DNA from: Chitinophaga pinensis
GTDB lineage: Bacteria > Bacteroidota > Bacteroidia > Flavobacteriales_D > Crocinitomicaceae
Reading direction: 5' to 3'
Length of the DNA stretch: 5,412 bases
NCBI GenBank assembly: GCA_945861175.1
Contig: CAMATR010000160.1
Location: 1-5,412, forward strand
In this document: in pieces, positions 5,277 to 5,412 of the stretch
Position numbering within the stretch: the stretch's first letter is position 1
Layout: each line of letters opens with the position of its first letter
Notes under the pieces: model-generated
The model's input: only the letters and a program-made list of their open reading frames with translations
What the model was told of the DNA's origin: nothing
Databases searched by the model: none
Program-made: the position numbers and the translations under genes

Positions 5277-5412
5277 ATGATTATACATACGCGCACCCTT
5301 TTTATTGGAATTATTCTTTTATCCTTTAACGGATTAACCCAGTCAAAAAAAGAGTTAAAATTGCGAGTTCAGCAATTAGAACAGGATTTATCAAAGTCTA
5401 AAAATCAAGCTG
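5277..5412 (+). CDS. secreted protein with N-terminal coiled coil, 5' part (cut by window end)
   Basis: Only the first 45 codons are visible. The product begins with a probable signal peptide, MIIHTRTLFIGIILLSFNGLTQ, with cleavage expected after TQ at residue 22. The mature start is strongly charged and helical: SKKELKLRVQQLEQDLSKSKNQ has leucine or valine spaced in heptad fashion, as in a coiled coil. Bacteroidota carry many periplasmic or outer-membrane proteins with such a start, some with OmpA-type domains further on, but nothing here identifies the family. I prefer the ATG at 5277 because it gives a compact signal peptide. An in-frame ATG at 5238 would add 13 residues (MLIRRFIFQTKPN) and is possible; a stop at 5232 excludes anything earlier. 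It is divergent from the beta-barrel gene and shares its upstream region. Confidence 0.7.
   Translation, partial: MIIHTRTLFIGIILLSFNGLTQSKKELKLRVQQLEQDLSKSKNQA

Overview
The window looks like ordinary chromosomal DNA from a member of Bacteroidota, most likely a flavobacterium in the broad sense (order Flavobacteriales). The evidence is the AT-rich composition, the lack of Shine-Dalgarno sequences before the starts, a textbook Bacteroidota promoter (TTG-N19-TAnnTTTG), a tRNA without an encoded CCA end, and a familiar gene order: amino-acid dehydrogenase, exbB, exbD, tonB-like gene, folC, tRNA-Val. Genus and species cannot be named from this sequence alone.

Layout. Positions 1-591 are the 3' end of a Glu/Leu/Phe/Val-type dehydrogenase. 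A 348-base gap without a convincing gene (592-939) follows; it holds a 9-bp inverted repeat and only weak promoter candidates. Positions 940-4103 form a tight plus-strand operon: exbB (940-1704), exbD (1685-2083, overlapping exbB by 20 bases), a TonB-like energy transducer (2138-2884) and folC (2874-4103, overlapping the transducer gene by 11 bases). A tRNA-Val(UAC) gene (4189-4263) has its own promoter and a strong intrinsic terminator. A minus-strand gene (4454-5110) encodes a probable secreted or outer-membrane beta-barrel protein of unknown function. A divergent plus-strand gene starting near 5277 encodes a secreted protein with a coiled-coil start and is cut by the window edge.

How the genes work together. 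ExbB and ExbD form the proton-driven inner-membrane motor, and the TonB-like protein carries that energy across the periplasm to outer-membrane receptors. FolC makes dihydrofolate and polyglutamylated folates. It has no obvious mechanistic link to the Ton system, but its gene overlaps the transducer gene and is probably translationally coupled to it.

I see no mobile element, CRISPR array, defence system or evident new biological system. The points most worth a second look are regulatory: a promoter-like sequence with no gene behind it just downstream of the tRNA terminator, and a shared 14-base motif placed divergently in front of the two envelope-protein genes near the right end.
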